Source of the DNA: Pseudomonas solani
GTDB taxonomy: Bacteria; Pseudomonadota; Gammaproteobacteria; Pseudomonadales; Pseudomonadaceae
Direction of reading: 5' to 3'
Assembly: GCF_026072635.1 (NCBI RefSeq)
Contig: NZ_AP023081.1
Span: 2,626,501-2,690,500 of the forward strand
Length of the DNA stretch: 64,000 nucleotides
In this document: positions 8,282-17,401 of the stretch, one piece after another
Numbering within the stretch: the first letter of the stretch is position 1
How the letters are laid out: the number at the start of each line of letters is the position of its first letter
Made by a program: the position numbers and the translations under genes
Notes under the pieces: generated by a model
Seen by the model: the letters and a program-made list of their open reading frames with translations, nothing else
What the model was told of the DNA's origin: nothing
Database searches by the model: none

Positions 8282-10108
8282 GTGAAAGGCTTTCCATTGA
8301 TCGCGCTGGTGGCGCTGGCGGCGGCCGGGTTGGCCGGGAGCTTCTGGATGAGCGCGGGCTGGTTGCAGCTCTGCGCGGGGCTGGCGCTGTTCCTCTTTGG
8401 CATGCAGTGCCTGGAGGAAGGGCTGCGCGACCTGGCCGGCGGCAAGCTGGAGCAACTGCTGGGGCGCAGCACCGCGACGCCGTTCAAGGGCCTGATGTTC
8501 GGTGTGTGCGGCACTCTGCTGCTGCAATCCAGCACCCTGGTGTCCCTGCTCACCATCGCCTTCATCAGCACCGGGCTGATCCAGCTGGCCGGTGGCATCG
8601 CCATTCTGTTCGGCGCCAACCTGGGCGCCACCAGCGGTATCTGGCTGTTGGCCATGGCCGGGCAGAACCTCAGCCTCTCGCCTTTGGCCCTGCCGCTGCT
8701 GGTGTTCGGCGTGCTCGCCGGCTTCGTCGGTCCGCGCAGCAAGGCCGCTGGGCGCATCGTGCTGGGCATTGCCTTCGTGTTCCTCGGCATCGACCAGATC
8801 AAGGACGGCTTTTCGACCTTTGACGATGGCTTCGACATGACCGGCCTGCAGGTAGATGGCCTGATCGGCAGCCTGCTGTTCGTGGCGGTGGGGATGTTGG
8901 TGACCGTGGTGCTGCAGTCCAGCCACGCTGCCCTGATGCTGACCCTCGCGGCCCTGGCCAGCGGCCAGCTGGAGCTGGGCCAGAGCCTGGCGATCGCCAT
9001 CGGCTCCAACGTCGGCAGTAGCGTCACTACGGCCTTCGTCGGCTCCCTCGGCGGTAACCGCAGCGGCCAGCGCCTGGCCTTGGCCCATGTGCTGTTCAAC
9101 GTCGTCACCGGGGTGCTCGCCTTCATCCTGCTCGGGCCCTTGACCTGGCTGGTGCATGCCCTGGCGGAGCCGATGGGCCTGGGCGGCAACCCGCTGATCC
9201 AGCTGGCGATGTTCCACACCCTGTTCAACGCCTTTGGCGTGGCGCTGTTCTGGCCCTGGCAGGGGCGCCTGGCGACCCTGCTGGTGCGCTGGCTCCCCGA
9301 GCGCAGCGAGCCCCAGGTCCTGATCACCGAGCTGGCGGCGGGGCCGGCGGAGCCGGAGCGGGTCCGCGCGCGCTATCTCAGCGAGCGCGCCCTGGATTCG
9401 GCCGACGCGGCGGCCAGCGCGGTGGTGCAGGAGCTGCGCCACCTCGGGCGCCTGAGCCTGGAGGTGATCTGCCATGCGCTGTTCCTGCCGGTGGACCTGC
9501 TGGGCAAGGACCACCCCGACGAGGCCGCGCTGCAGGCACCGCCCGTGCGCCATCACCTGGATGCCGAGACGCTCTACCAGCGCCACATCAAGGGCGTTTA
9601 CGGCGACCTGCTGAGCTTCATGGGGCGCCTGGAAGTGACGCTGGACGAGGCGCACCAGCAGTTCTGGGTCAGTTGCCAGGTGACGGCGCTGCAACTGGTG
9701 GATGCGGTGAAGGATGCCAAGCACCTGCAGAAGAACCTCGGCCATTACCTGGAAGGTGGGCCGTCGGCGACGCGGGATGCCTACGTGGAGCTGCGCCGGC
9801 ATCTGCTGGCGACCCTGCACCAGGTGCGCGAGCTGAGCCGTTCGGAGCTGCCGGATGAAGTCTGGTCGCAGCACCTGCAGTGGCTGGACGAGAAGGCGGC
9901 GAACTTCGATGGCGACTTCCGCAACCGCCTGTTCGCGGCGGTGCGCAACGGCCAGCTGGATGGCCTGCAGATGAGCTCGCTGATGAACGACCTGGGCTAT
10001 GCCAGCCGCATCATCCAGAGCCTGCGCAATGTGCTGATGATCGGCCAGGGCCAGGGGTTGCTGCGGGCAGGGGCGGACGAGGACGAGGGGCTGATCGAGC
10101 TGCCCTGA
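8282..10108 (+). CDS. Na/Pi cotransporter family protein (NptA-like)
   Basis: 608 residues when started at GTG 8282, which has AGGGGGA seven bases upstream; an in-frame TTG at 8234 lies inside the terminator and is unlikely. Two inverted-repeat Na/phosphate cotransporter units are visible, each with a QSS motif (QSSTLVSLLTIAF near residue 82 and QSSHAALMLTLAAL near residue 211), within eight or more membrane helices. The C-terminal 240 residues are cytoplasmic and helical, resembling the PhoU-like tail of this family. It probably moves phosphate with sodium across the inner membrane; direction is not evident. Confidence 0.85.
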   Translation: MKGFPLIALVALAAAGLAGSFWMSAGWLQLCAGLALFLFGMQCLEEGLRDLAGGKLEQLLGRSTATPFKGLMFGVCGTLLLQSSTLVSLLTIAFISTGLIQLAGGIAILFGANLGATSGIWLLAMAGQNLSLSPLALPLLVFGVLAGFVGPRSKAAGRIVLGIAFVFLGIDQIKDGFSTFDDGFDMTGLQVDGLIGSLLFVAVGMLVTVVLQSSHAALMLTLAALASGQLELGQSLAIAIGSNVGSSVTTAFVGSLGGNRSGQRLALAHVLFNVVTGVLAFILLGPLTWLVHALAEPMGLGGNPLIQLAMFHTLFNAFGVALFWPWQGRLATLLVRWLPERSEPQVLITELAAGPAEPERVRARYLSERALDSADAAASAVVQELRHLGRLSLEVICHALFLPVDLLGKDHPDEAALQAPPVRHHLDAETLYQRHIKGVYGDLLSFMGRLEVTLDEAHQQFWVSCQVTALQLVDAVKDAKHLQKNLGHYLEGGPSATRDAYVELRRHLLATLHQVRELSRSELPDEVWSQHLQWLDEKAANFDGDFRNRLFAAVRNGQLDGLQMSSLMNDLGYASRIIQSLRNVLMIGQGQGLLRAGADEDEGLIELP

Positions 10109-10121
10109 GCCTCGGCGAGGC

Positions 10122-11825
10122 TCAGCGCTGCTCCTGCAGGGTCTTGGCCAGGCCCACGCCGCGCGGGTCGCTGGCGGCCTCGATGCGGCCGCCGTCCTTG
10201 TCCCAGAACAGCACCTGCTGGTTGCCGTAGCCGCGCTCGACCCGCTTCAGGGCATAGCCACGGGCCTGCAGTGCAGCGATTTCGGCATCGCTGAAGGTGC
10301 TCGGCTCGTGCTCGATGACGTCGGGCAGGTACTGGTGGTGGTAGCGCGGTACCGCCGGCCAGCGGGCCACGGGCTGGCCATCGAGGTATTCGAGGATCGA
10401 CAGCAGCACCATGCTGGGGATGCGGCTGCCGCCCGGGGTGCCGAAGGCGGTGAATTCCTTGGCGCTTTCGATGAACGTGGGGCTCATGCTCGACAGCGGG
10501 CGCTTGCCGGCGGCCACTGCGTTGGCCTGGCTGCCGGCCAGGCCATAGGCGTTGGCGCCGTGGGTGTCGGCGGCGAAGTCGTCCATCTCGTCGTTGAGCA
10601 GCACGCCGGTGCCGGGTGCGACGAAGGCGGCGCCGAAGGGCAGGTTCACCGAGAGGGTGGCGGCGACGGCGTTGCCGTCCTTGTCGATCACCGCGAAATG
10701 GGTGGTGTGGTCGCCTTCGCGCCAGGCGGGGGCGGGCGGCAGGCTGGCGCTGGGCGTGGCGCGCTGGGGGTCGATGCCGGCGGCCAGGCCTTTCAGGTAG
10801 TCCGGCGCCAGCAACTGGCTCACCGGGTTGGCGATGAAGTCGGGGTCGCCCAGCAGGCCGCGGTCACGGTAGGCGCGGCGCAGTACTTCCACCACATAGT
10901 GGGTGCGCTGCAGTTTGTCGCCCTCACGCCAGGGCAGCTGCTGCAGCATCGCCAGGCTCTGGGCCAGGGCCACGCCACCGGCGGAGGGCGGCGGTGCGCC
11001 GATCAGCTCGCGGCCATCGGCCAGGGGGTAGCGCAGCGGCTGGCGTTCCACCACCCGGTAGCTGTCCAGGTCCTGCTGGGTCCAGATGCCGCCGGCGGCG
11101 CGTACGCCCTTGACCAGCTTGTCGGCGGTCTCGCCGGCATAGAAGCCGGCCTTGCCATAGCGGGCGATGCGTTCCAGGGTGCGCGCCAGGTCGGGCTGGC
11201 GCAGCAGGCTGAATTCGTCGGGCACTTCGCCCTTGTCGTCGAGGAAGATGCGCGCGGTTTCGGGGTCGTCGCGCATGGCGGCGATGCGGAAGCCGGCGCG
11301 CTCGATGTACACGCGGTCGACCGAGATGCCGTCGCGGGCCAGGCGGATGGCCGGGGCCAGGGAGTCGCCCAGGGGCAGGCGGCCGTGGTGCTGGGCCAGG
11401 TCCACCAGGGCAGCGGGCAGCCCGGGAATGGCGGCGGCCAGCGGGCCGTTGATGGAGAGCTGAGGCTGCACCTTGCCGTCGCGCAGGTAGAGATCGGGGC
11501 GTGCGGCCAGGGGCGCGCGTTCGCGAGCGTCGAGGAACAGGTAGGTGGGTTGCTTGTCGCCGGCCTTGCGCAGGAGGAAGAAGCCGCCGCCACCGAGGCC
11601 GGAGCCGTGGGGCTCGGCCACTGCCAGGGCGGCGCTGATGGCCACCGCGGCGTCGAAGGCGTTGCCGCCCATGGCCAGGGTTTCCAGGCCGGCGACCGTA
11701 GCCGAGGGTTGCGCGCTGGCTACCGCGGCCTGCTGGGGAGGCGCCGCCCGTAGCGCGACGCTGAACAGCAGCAGCGCCGCGAGCAGGGCGGGGCGCCAGG
11801 CCGTGTCACGGAGCTGGCGGCCCAT
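10122..11825 (-). CDS. ggt: Gamma-glutamyltransferase (glutathione hydrolase)
   Basis: 567 residues with an N-terminal signal peptide (about 1-27), so periplasmic. The enzyme cleaves gamma-glutamyl bonds, notably of glutathione, and can transfer the glutamyl group. The proenzyme cuts itself before T374 of HTTHFAVIDKDGNAV, which then becomes the nucleophile; the substrate-binding NLPFGAAFVAPGTGVLLND and SSMSPTF blocks follow, as does the GTPGGSRI loop. The start codon is four bases after the ferredoxin stop, suggesting co-transcription. It converges on the cotransporter gene, 13 bases away. Confidence 0.94.
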   Translation of the reverse strand: MGRQLRDTAWRPALLAALLLFSVALRAAPPQQAAVASAQPSATVAGLETLAMGGNAFDAAVAISAALAVAEPHGSGLGGGGFFLLRKAGDKQPTYLFLDARERAPLAARPDLYLRDGKVQPQLSINGPLAAAIPGLPAALVDLAQHHGRLPLGDSLAPAIRLARDGISVDRVYIERAGFRIAAMRDDPETARIFLDDKGEVPDEFSLLRQPDLARTLERIARYGKAGFYAGETADKLVKGVRAAGGIWTQQDLDSYRVVERQPLRYPLADGRELIGAPPPSAGGVALAQSLAMLQQLPWREGDKLQRTHYVVEVLRRAYRDRGLLGDPDFIANPVSQLLAPDYLKGLAAGIDPQRATPSASLPPAPAWREGDHTTHFAVIDKDGNAVAATLSVNLPFGAAFVAPGTGVLLNDEMDDFAADTHGANAYGLAGSQANAVAAGKRPLSSMSPTFIESAKEFTAFGTPGGSRIPSMVLLSILEYLDGQPVARWPAVPRYHHQYLPDVIEHEPSTFSDAEIAALQARGYALKRVERGYGNQQVLFWDKDGGRIEAASDPRGVGLAKTLQEQR

Positions 11826-11829
11826 GGCG

Positions 11830-12081
11830 TCAGGCCTTGCCCGTGAGCTTGAGGTACTTGTCCATCAGCTGGTCGCGGGTTTCGACGCGGGCGTCGTCCA
11901 GGGGGATGCAGTCCACCGGGCAGACCTGCTGGCACTGGGGCTCGTCGTAGTGGCCGACGCACTCGGTGCACAGGTTCGGGTCGATGATGTAGATCTCTTC
12001 GCCCTGGGAGATGGCGCCGTTGGGGCACTCGGGTTCGCAGACGTCGCAGTTGATGCAGTCGTCGGTGATCTTGAGGGACAT
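11830..12081 (-). CDS. fdx: 2[4Fe-4S] ferredoxin (YfhL/Alvin type)
   Basis: 83 residues. Two cysteine clusters are clear: CINCDVCEPECPNGAI and CTECVGHYDEPQCQQVCPVDCI. The extra residues between the second and third Cys of the second cluster and the C-terminal tail are marks of the Allochromatium-type low-potential ferredoxins found in most gammaproteobacteria. It carries electrons in the cytoplasm; the partner is unknown. AGGAGTTGTTCC precedes ATG 12081. Confidence 0.94.
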   Translation of the reverse strand: MSLKITDDCINCDVCEPECPNGAISQGEEIYIIDPNLCTECVGHYDEPQCQQVCPVDCIPLDDARVETRDQLMDKYLKLTGKA

Positions 12082-12197
12082 GGAACAACTCCTACCGTCG
12101 CCGTGCGGCGGCGGTGTTCAGCAGACAATGGCGGAATTGTGCCGGAATGGCGCGATCGGCGCATCTTTTGCGCGCGCCGACCGCCGTATCGCGGGGC

Positions 12198-12677
12198 TCA
12201 GCGCTTGAAGCGCTCGGCCAGGGCGTCGGCCACGGCAGGGTGGACGAACTTGGTGATGTCCCCGCCCAGGGCCGCTATTTCGCGCACCAGGGTGGAGGAG
12301 ATGAAGGAGTACTTTTCCGACGGGGTGAGGAACATGCTCTCCACGTCCGGCGCCAGCTGGCGGTTCATGTTGGCCAGCTGGAACTCGTATTCGAAGTCGG
12401 AGACCGCGCGCAGGCCACGAAGGAAGACATTGGCCTTCTGCTCCTTGACGAAATGCGCCAGCAGGGTGGAAAAGCCCACCACCTCGACGTTGGGCAGGTG
12501 CTTGGTGACTTCCCGGGCCAGCTCGACGCGCTGCTCCAGGGAGAACAGGGGGTTCTTCTTGGGGCTGGCGGCGACCGCGATGATCACGCTATCGAACAGG
12601 CGGGAGGCACGTTCGATCAGATCGCCGTGGCCTTTGGTGATCGGGTCGAAGGTACCCGGATACAACACTCGGTTCAT
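12198..12677 (-). CDS. coaD: Phosphopantetheine adenylyltransferase CoaD
   Basis: 159 residues, the usual size. CoaD joins ATP and 4'-phosphopantetheine to make dephospho-CoA, the fourth step from pantothenate to CoA. The nucleotidylyltransferase T/HxGH motif is TKGH in PGTFDPITKGHGD, and the second signature is SSTLVREIA. LRGLRAVSDFEYE binds pantetheine. ATG 12677 starts MNRVLYPGTFDP; the same frame stays open upstream into the oxidoreductase gene, but that part is not coding for CoaD. Confidence 0.96.
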   Translation of the reverse strand: MNRVLYPGTFDPITKGHGDLIERASRLFDSVIIAVAASPKKNPLFSLEQRVELAREVTKHLPNVEVVGFSTLLAHFVKEQKANVFLRGLRAVSDFEYEFQLANMNRQLAPDVESMFLTPSEKYSFISSTLVREIAALGGDITKFVHPAVADALAERFKR

Positions 12678-12769
12678 CGCTACGTCCTGGCAGGGGTCCG
12701 TAAGGGAATCGGATGGTAGCGCAGCATGCTCCAGCGGCCAAGACGCCGGAGCATGCCGGTTTATCTCGC

Positions 12770-14365
12770 TCAGGCGCTCTTGAGGCGCTCGGCGAGTGCG
12801 CTGGAAAGCTGCGAGGTCAGGCCATAGACCGACAGCTGCGGGTTGGCGCCGATGCTGGTGGGGAACAGCGAGCCGTCGTGGATCGACAGGTTGGCCAGCT
12901 GATGGTGCCGTCCGAGGCTGTCGGTGACCGCCTGCTTCGGATCCTCGCCCATCGCGCAGCCGCCCATGACGTGGGCGCTGCCGAGGCGTGTGCGGTAGAG
13001 CTCCAGCGACAGGCCGTCGATCAGCGTGCGGGCCTCGGCGGCGGTTTTCACGTAGCCGGCGTCCGCGTGCAGCGGCAGCACGGCCTTGGCCCCGGCGGCG
13101 AACTGGATCTCGGCCATCACCTGGAAGGCGCGGCGCACGCCATCCCAGGTGTAGTCGGTCATGCGGTAGTCGAGCACCGGGCTGCCGTCGCCGCGCAGCT
13201 CCACCGTGCCTTCGGCGCTGTCCGGGTGGAAGCCGTCGCGCAGCAGGGCGAGCATCACGTTGGTGTGGGGCAGCTGTTCCATGCGCAGGGCGTTGTCGAT
13301 GCCGAAGCGGCCGAGCAGGGTGGCGGTGAGCGCGGGCTGCAGCGGTGGCACTTCGAGCTTGTAGGACATGCGCCCGGTGGTGCCGTCGTCCCATTGGTAA
13401 TGGTCGGAGTAGATGGACTGCGGCGCGCCGTAGAAGGGGTTGATGACCTGTTCGAACTGCGCGGCGGAGAAATTCACCAAGTGCAGGAAGGTGCGCTTGC
13501 CGGTGCGGCCGTGGGGGTCGGGTGCGTCGGAGCGCAGCAGCAGGCCGGGGGTGTTGATGCCGCCGCCGGCCAGCACGTAGTGCCGCGCCTTGACGGTGAT
13601 GGTGCGGCCGGTGGGCGCCACGCAGCGCTCGTCCATGCCCTGGCATTCGATGCCGGTGACCTTGTCGCCGTCGATCAGCAGGCGGTGGGCGCGGGCGAGG
13701 TAGAGCAGTTCGCCGCCCTTCTCGAGGGTGGCGGGGATGGTGGTGACCAGCATCGACTGCTTGGCGTTGGTCGGGCAGCCCATGCCGCAATAGCCGAGGT
13801 TCCAGCAGCCCCGCACGTTGCGCGGGATGACCTTCCAGTGCAGGCCGAGCTTCTCGCAGCCGCTGCGCAGCACGTCGTTGTTGGGGTTCGGCGGGATGGC
13901 CCAGGGCGCGACGCCGAGACGCTGCTCCATCTTCTCGAACCAGGGCGCCATCTCGGCTGGGCTGTGGCCCTTGACGCCATGTTCCTTGGCCCAGTGTTCC
14001 AGGGTCGGGTCGGGGGTGCGGAAGCTGGAGGTCCAGTTGATCAGGGTGGTGCCGCCCACGGCGCGGCCCTGGAGGACGGTCACCGCGCCATCCTTGGTCA
14101 TGCGGCCGATGCCTTCCTGGTAGAGCGAGGGGTAGGCCTCGGCTTCCTGCATCTTGAAGTCGCTGCTGGTCTTCAGCGGGCCTTCCTCGATGATCAGCAC
14201 CTTGTAGCCGGCGGCGCTGAGGATTTCGGCGGTGGTGCCGCCGCCCGCGCCGGAGCCGACGATGGCGACGTCGGCCTCCAGTGTCAGGTCCTGCTCGAGT
14301 CGCGAGCCATTGTGGGTTTTCCAGCCGCGGGCCATGCCTTCGGCGAACAGATCGGGTACGGGCAT
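12770..14365 (-). CDS. GMC-family FAD-dependent oxidoreductase
   Basis: 531 residues. The FAD-binding dinucleotide fold is at residues 30-60 (VAIVGSGAGGGTTAEILSAA), the GMC signature at GRAVGGTTLINW, and the C-terminal domain ends with the conserved HVMGGCAMG and ANPQLSVYGLTSQL blocks carrying the active-site region. Such enzymes oxidise alcohols to aldehydes or ketones. No signal peptide is seen, but the next gene upstream encodes a Tat-signal protein that could act as its small subunit and export partner. With the aldehyde dehydrogenase further upstream it suggests a two-step alcohol to acid route. Confidence 0.87.
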   Translation of the reverse strand: MPVPDLFAEGMARGWKTHNGSRLEQDLTLEADVAIVGSGAGGGTTAEILSAAGYKVLIIEEGPLKTSSDFKMQEAEAYPSLYQEGIGRMTKDGAVTVLQGRAVGGTTLINWTSSFRTPDPTLEHWAKEHGVKGHSPAEMAPWFEKMEQRLGVAPWAIPPNPNNDVLRSGCEKLGLHWKVIPRNVRGCWNLGYCGMGCPTNAKQSMLVTTIPATLEKGGELLYLARAHRLLIDGDKVTGIECQGMDERCVAPTGRTITVKARHYVLAGGGINTPGLLLRSDAPDPHGRTGKRTFLHLVNFSAAQFEQVINPFYGAPQSIYSDHYQWDDGTTGRMSYKLEVPPLQPALTATLLGRFGIDNALRMEQLPHTNVMLALLRDGFHPDSAEGTVELRGDGSPVLDYRMTDYTWDGVRRAFQVMAEIQFAAGAKAVLPLHADAGYVKTAAEARTLIDGLSLELYRTRLGSAHVMGGCAMGEDPKQAVTDSLGRHHQLANLSIHDGSLFPTSIGANPQLSVYGLTSQLSSALAERLKSA

Positions 14366-14451
14366 CAGTCAATCCTCGGTCTCGCCGACAGCGGCCGGTG
14401 ATGGCCGGCGCCGGGTCGAGTGGTGTTTCTTGTCGTTGTGGGGGCGCGCGG

Positions 14452-14997
14452 TCAGACGGTCGGCGGACCGGGGTAGCCGCAATGCGCCCAGGCTTCCTGC
14501 CTGCTGTACCAGGCCATCATCACCAGCTGCAGCAGGGAGGCGTGCCCCATCTTCAGCAGGCCGATGAAGCTGTTCTGCCAGCGGTGGAGGAAGTTGCTCA
14601 CGTCCTCGGCGCTGGCGTTCTCCCAGCTGCCCCAGACGCCGGTGAGCGGCCCCCGGGTGATGGGCTGGGCAAGCACGTCGAAGAGCTGCACGGTGAGCTT
14701 GAGCATCTCCGGGGACAGCCGATCGAGGGCGTAGTCCAGGCTCTGGATGGTGCCGGCCACGGCTTGCGGCATCTGTTCGGCGCTGACCGCGCCATCGAGC
14801 ATCACCGGGATCAGGGCGCGCAGGAACGGCAGGTCGGAGTCCCGCAGGATCGCCAGGCCGTTGGCCGGGACGCTGGCGGAGCAGCCGGAAAGGGTGGCGG
14901 TGACGCCGGCCGTGGCGAGGAAGGCAGAGCCGAACAGGCCGACTTTCAGCAGGCTGCGTCGGGAAAGTCCCGGCGCGTTCAGGGTGGTCTCGGTCAT
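14452..14997 (-). CDS. Tat-signal protein, possible small subunit of the GMC dehydrogenase
   Basis: 181 residues. The N-terminus has a twin-arginine signal (LSRRSLLKVG, residues 11-20) followed by a hydrophobic stretch and a lipobox-like LSGC near residue 38, so it may be an exported lipoprotein. The rest resembles the gluconate 2-dehydrogenase subunit 3 group: LRALIPVML early and a C-terminal AWYSRQEAWAHCGYPGPP. In that group the Tat-bearing small subunit is paired with a GMC-type flavoprotein, which fits the gene 86 bases downstream. ATG 14997 begins MTETTLNAPG. Confidence 0.65.
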   Translation of the reverse strand: MTETTLNAPGLSRRSLLKVGLFGSAFLATAGVTATLSGCSASVPANGLAILRDSDLPFLRALIPVMLDGAVSAEQMPQAVAGTIQSLDYALDRLSPEMLKLTVQLFDVLAQPITRGPLTGVWGSWENASAEDVSNFLHRWQNSFIGLLKMGHASLLQLVMMAWYSRQEAWAHCGYPGPPTV

Positions 14998-15032
14998 TGT
15001 TGTTATGTACCCGTCTAATCCTTAGGGGGGCT

Positions 15033-16463
15033 TTAGCGCACGAAAAGCTTGTAGACCAGTTTCTGGATCGATTTGCCGTAGGGCGGGTAGATCATCCGGG
15101 CGGCGTTGAAGCGCTGCTTGATGAACACGCCCTTGGCCTTGCTGAAGGTGAGGAACCCTTCATGCCCGTGGTAGTGGCCCATGCCCGAGGGGCCGACGCC
15201 GCCGAAGGGCATGTCGTCCTGGGCCACGTGCAGCAGGGTGTCGTTGAGGCACACGCCGCCGGAGTGGGTTTCATGCAGCACGCGCTGCTGTTCGCGCTTG
15301 TCGTAACCGAAGTAGTAGAGCGCCAGCGGGCGGGGGCGCTGGTTGATATAGGCGAAGGCCTGGTCGAGGCGCTCGTAGGGGACGATGGGCAGCAGCGGAC
15401 CGAAGATCTCGTCCTGCATCAGCTTCATGTCGTCCTTCACGTTGAGCACCACGGTGTGCGGCAGGCGCCGGCCCTGGGCTTCGGGGAACAGCGGAACCAG
15501 GCGCGCGCCCTTGGCTTCGGCGTCCTGCAGGTAGCCGTTGAGGCGCTGCACCTGGCGCTCGTTGATGATGGCGGTGTAGTCCGGGTTGTTCTGCAGCTGC
15601 GGGTAGAAGGATTTCACCGCAGCGCGATAGGCCTCGACGAAGCCCTCGACGCGGTCCTTGGGCACCAGCACGTAGTCGGGCGCGACACAGGTCTGCCCGG
15701 CGTTCATGGTCTTGCCGAAGGCGATGCGCTCGGCGGCGTGGTCCAGGGGCACGTCCTGGGAGACGATGGCTGGCGACTTGCCGCCCAGCTCCAGGGTCAC
15801 CGGGGTGAGGTTCTCGGCGGCGGCGCGCATCACATGGCGGCCGATGCTGGTGGCGCCGGTGAACAGCAGGTGGTCGAAGGGCAGCTTGGAGAAGGCGACG
15901 CCGACATCGGCCTCGCCCAGGCACACGGCGACCAGGTCCTCGGGGAAGATGCGCGCCATCAGCTCCTTGAACAGCTGGGAGGTGGCTGGGGTGGATTCGC
16001 TCATCTTCACCATCACCCGGTTGCCGGCGGCCAGCGCGCCGACCAGGGGGCCGAGGGCGAGGAACAGCGGGTAGTTCCAGGGGACGATGACGCCGACCAC
16101 GCCCAGGGGCTGGTAGATGACCTTGGCGGAGGCCGGCTGGAAGGCCATGCCGACGGAGCGGCGCGAGGGCTTCATCCAGCGGCGCACGCGGTTCTTGGCG
16201 TAATGGATGCCGTGCAGGCTGGGCATGATCTCGGCCAGCAGGGTTTCGTCCGCCGAGCGGTTGCTGAAGTCCTGGCTGATGGCGCGGATCAGCGCGTCCT
16301 GCTCGTTGAAGATCAGGTCACGCAGGGATTTGAGCCACTGGATGCGCTGGTCGGCGCTGGGCATCGGATTGTCGCCATAGGCGGCACGTTGGCGGGCGAA
16401 CAGCTCTTCGAGCTGGTTGATCTGCTGCTGGGCCTGCTGCAGATAAGCTACGTCGGCGACCAT
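15033..16463 (-). CDS. calB: Coniferyl-aldehyde dehydrogenase family protein
   Basis: 476 residues from ATG 16463, which has GAGAGG eight bases upstream; a GTG nine bases earlier would leave no room for the ribosome site. It is an NAD(P)-dependent aldehyde dehydrogenase: PWNYPLFLALGPL, the Glu of LELGGKSPAI and the nucleophile Cys of NAGQTCVAPDYVL are all in place. The sequence and C-terminal hydrophobic tail match the coniferyl aldehyde dehydrogenase type that also takes medium-chain and aromatic aldehydes. It is followed by the Tat protein and GMC oxidoreductase genes, so it may oxidise their aldehyde product. The promoter carries a palindrome likely bound by the divergent TetR regulator. 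Confidence 0.85.
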   Translation of the reverse strand: MVADVAYLQQAQQQINQLEELFARQRAAYGDNPMPSADQRIQWLKSLRDLIFNEQDALIRAISQDFSNRSADETLLAEIMPSLHGIHYAKNRVRRWMKPSRRSVGMAFQPASAKVIYQPLGVVGVIVPWNYPLFLALGPLVGALAAGNRVMVKMSESTPATSQLFKELMARIFPEDLVAVCLGEADVGVAFSKLPFDHLLFTGATSIGRHVMRAAAENLTPVTLELGGKSPAIVSQDVPLDHAAERIAFGKTMNAGQTCVAPDYVLVPKDRVEGFVEAYRAAVKSFYPQLQNNPDYTAIINERQVQRLNGYLQDAEAKGARLVPLFPEAQGRRLPHTVVLNVKDDMKLMQDEIFGPLLPIVPYERLDQAFAYINQRPRPLALYYFGYDKREQQRVLHETHSGGVCLNDTLLHVAQDDMPFGGVGPSGMGHYHGHEGFLTFSKAKGVFIKQRFNAARMIYPPYGKSIQKLVYKLFVR

Positions 16464-16504
16464 GAGCGACACCTCTCTAGTTATTGTTGAGAACCGGTGC
16501 TGGA

Positions 16505-16533
16505 TTTTTAGAGTAATTGCTCTAGTGTGTCAA
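16505..16533 (-). promoter_or_regulatory. Sigma-70 promoter of the aldehyde dehydrogenase operon
   Basis: On the minus strand TTGACA (16533-16528) and TAAAAA (16510-16505) are separated by exactly 17 bases, 41 bases upstream of ATG 16463. The -35 is a perfect consensus. Confidence 0.7.
16509..16524. promoter_or_regulatory. Palindromic candidate TetR operator
   Basis: TAGAGTAATTGCTCTA has perfect five-base arms around a six-base centre and fills the spacer between the -35 and -10 of the aldehyde dehydrogenase promoter. A repressor bound here would block RNA polymerase. The adjacent divergent tetR gene is the obvious source of that repressor; this is inference from position. Confidence 0.5.
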
Positions 16534-16735
16534 ATAGCATGCCGCGACAGGGCCGGCCTGCCTACCAAACGAAAAGTTGGGCTGACCTCCAGACGGCCTG
16601 GGCACGGGGCGCGGAGACCACACAAACAGGGCGCGAAACGGCACGCGGAACGCTACAGAGGTGCTGTCTGTTCCGGGACTCTGTGTAGTTTTGTTACCCT
16701 CGCCGACTTCCGGCAGCAGTGAGACCGATCCGCGC

Positions 16736-17401
16736 ATGGCCCCACGTATCAAGACCCGCGAGCGAATCGTGCAATCCAGCCTGGAGCTGTTCAACGCCCA
16801 GGGGGAGCGCAACGTCACCACCAACCACATCGCCGCGCACCTGGGGATGTCGCCGGGCAACCTCTATTACCACTTCCGCAACAAGCAGGTGATCATCGCC
16901 GAGCTGTTCGCCGAGTACGAATCACGGGTCGACGCCTTCCTGCGCCTGCCCCAGGACCGTGCCCTGACGGTGGAGGACAAGACCTTCTATCTGGAGGCGC
17001 TGCTGGCGGCGATGTGGCATTACCGCTTCCTGCACCGCGACCTCGAGCACCTGCTGGAGTCCGACGCCGAGCTGGCGGCGCGCTACCGGGTCTTCGCCCA
17101 GCGCTGCCTGGGGCATGCCCAGGCCATCTACCGGGGCTTCGTCGAGGTCGGCATCCTGCTGATGAACGACGCGCAGATCGAGGCCCTGGCGCTGAACAGC
17201 TGGATCATCATGACCTCCTGGGTGCGCTTCCTCTGCACCACGCGCGGCGACCCGGGTGGCCTCAACGAAGAGATGTTGCGCCGTGGCATCTACCAGGTGC
17301 TGGCGCTGGAGGGGGGCTATATCGCCGCCGAGGCGCAGGAGGCGGTGGCGGCGCTCTACGAGAAGCTCTACGTGCCCCTCGACCTGGTGGTGCAGGGCTA
17401 G
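16736..17401 (+). CDS. TetR-family transcriptional regulator
   Basis: 221 residues from ATG 16736 (MAPRIKTRERIVQSSLELF). The N-terminal helix-turn-helix is standard for TetR (NVTTNHIAAHLGMSPGNLYY then HFRNKQVII, residues 26-55). The C-terminal ligand domain is helical and of unknown specificity. It is divergent from the aldehyde dehydrogenase operon with a 272-base gap holding that operon's promoter and a palindrome, so it likely represses that operon until an aldehyde or alcohol appears. An upstream GTG at 16661 is in frame but has no ribosome site. Confidence 0.88.
   Translation: MAPRIKTRERIVQSSLELFNAQGERNVTTNHIAAHLGMSPGNLYYHFRNKQVIIAELFAEYESRVDAFLRLPQDRALTVEDKTFYLEALLAAMWHYRFLHRDLEHLLESDAELAARYRVFAQRCLGHAQAIYRGFVEVGILLMNDAQIEALALNSWIIMTSWVRFLCTTRGDPGGLNEEMLRRGIYQVLALEGGYIAAEAQEAVAALYEKLYVPLDLVVQG

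Noticed and set aside
12198..14372. Long minus-strand frame joining coaD to the region upstream
   Set aside because: Only the last 159 codons match CoaD. The upstream part overlaps the real GMC oxidoreductase gene in another frame and is Arg/Pro-rich low-complexity sequence.
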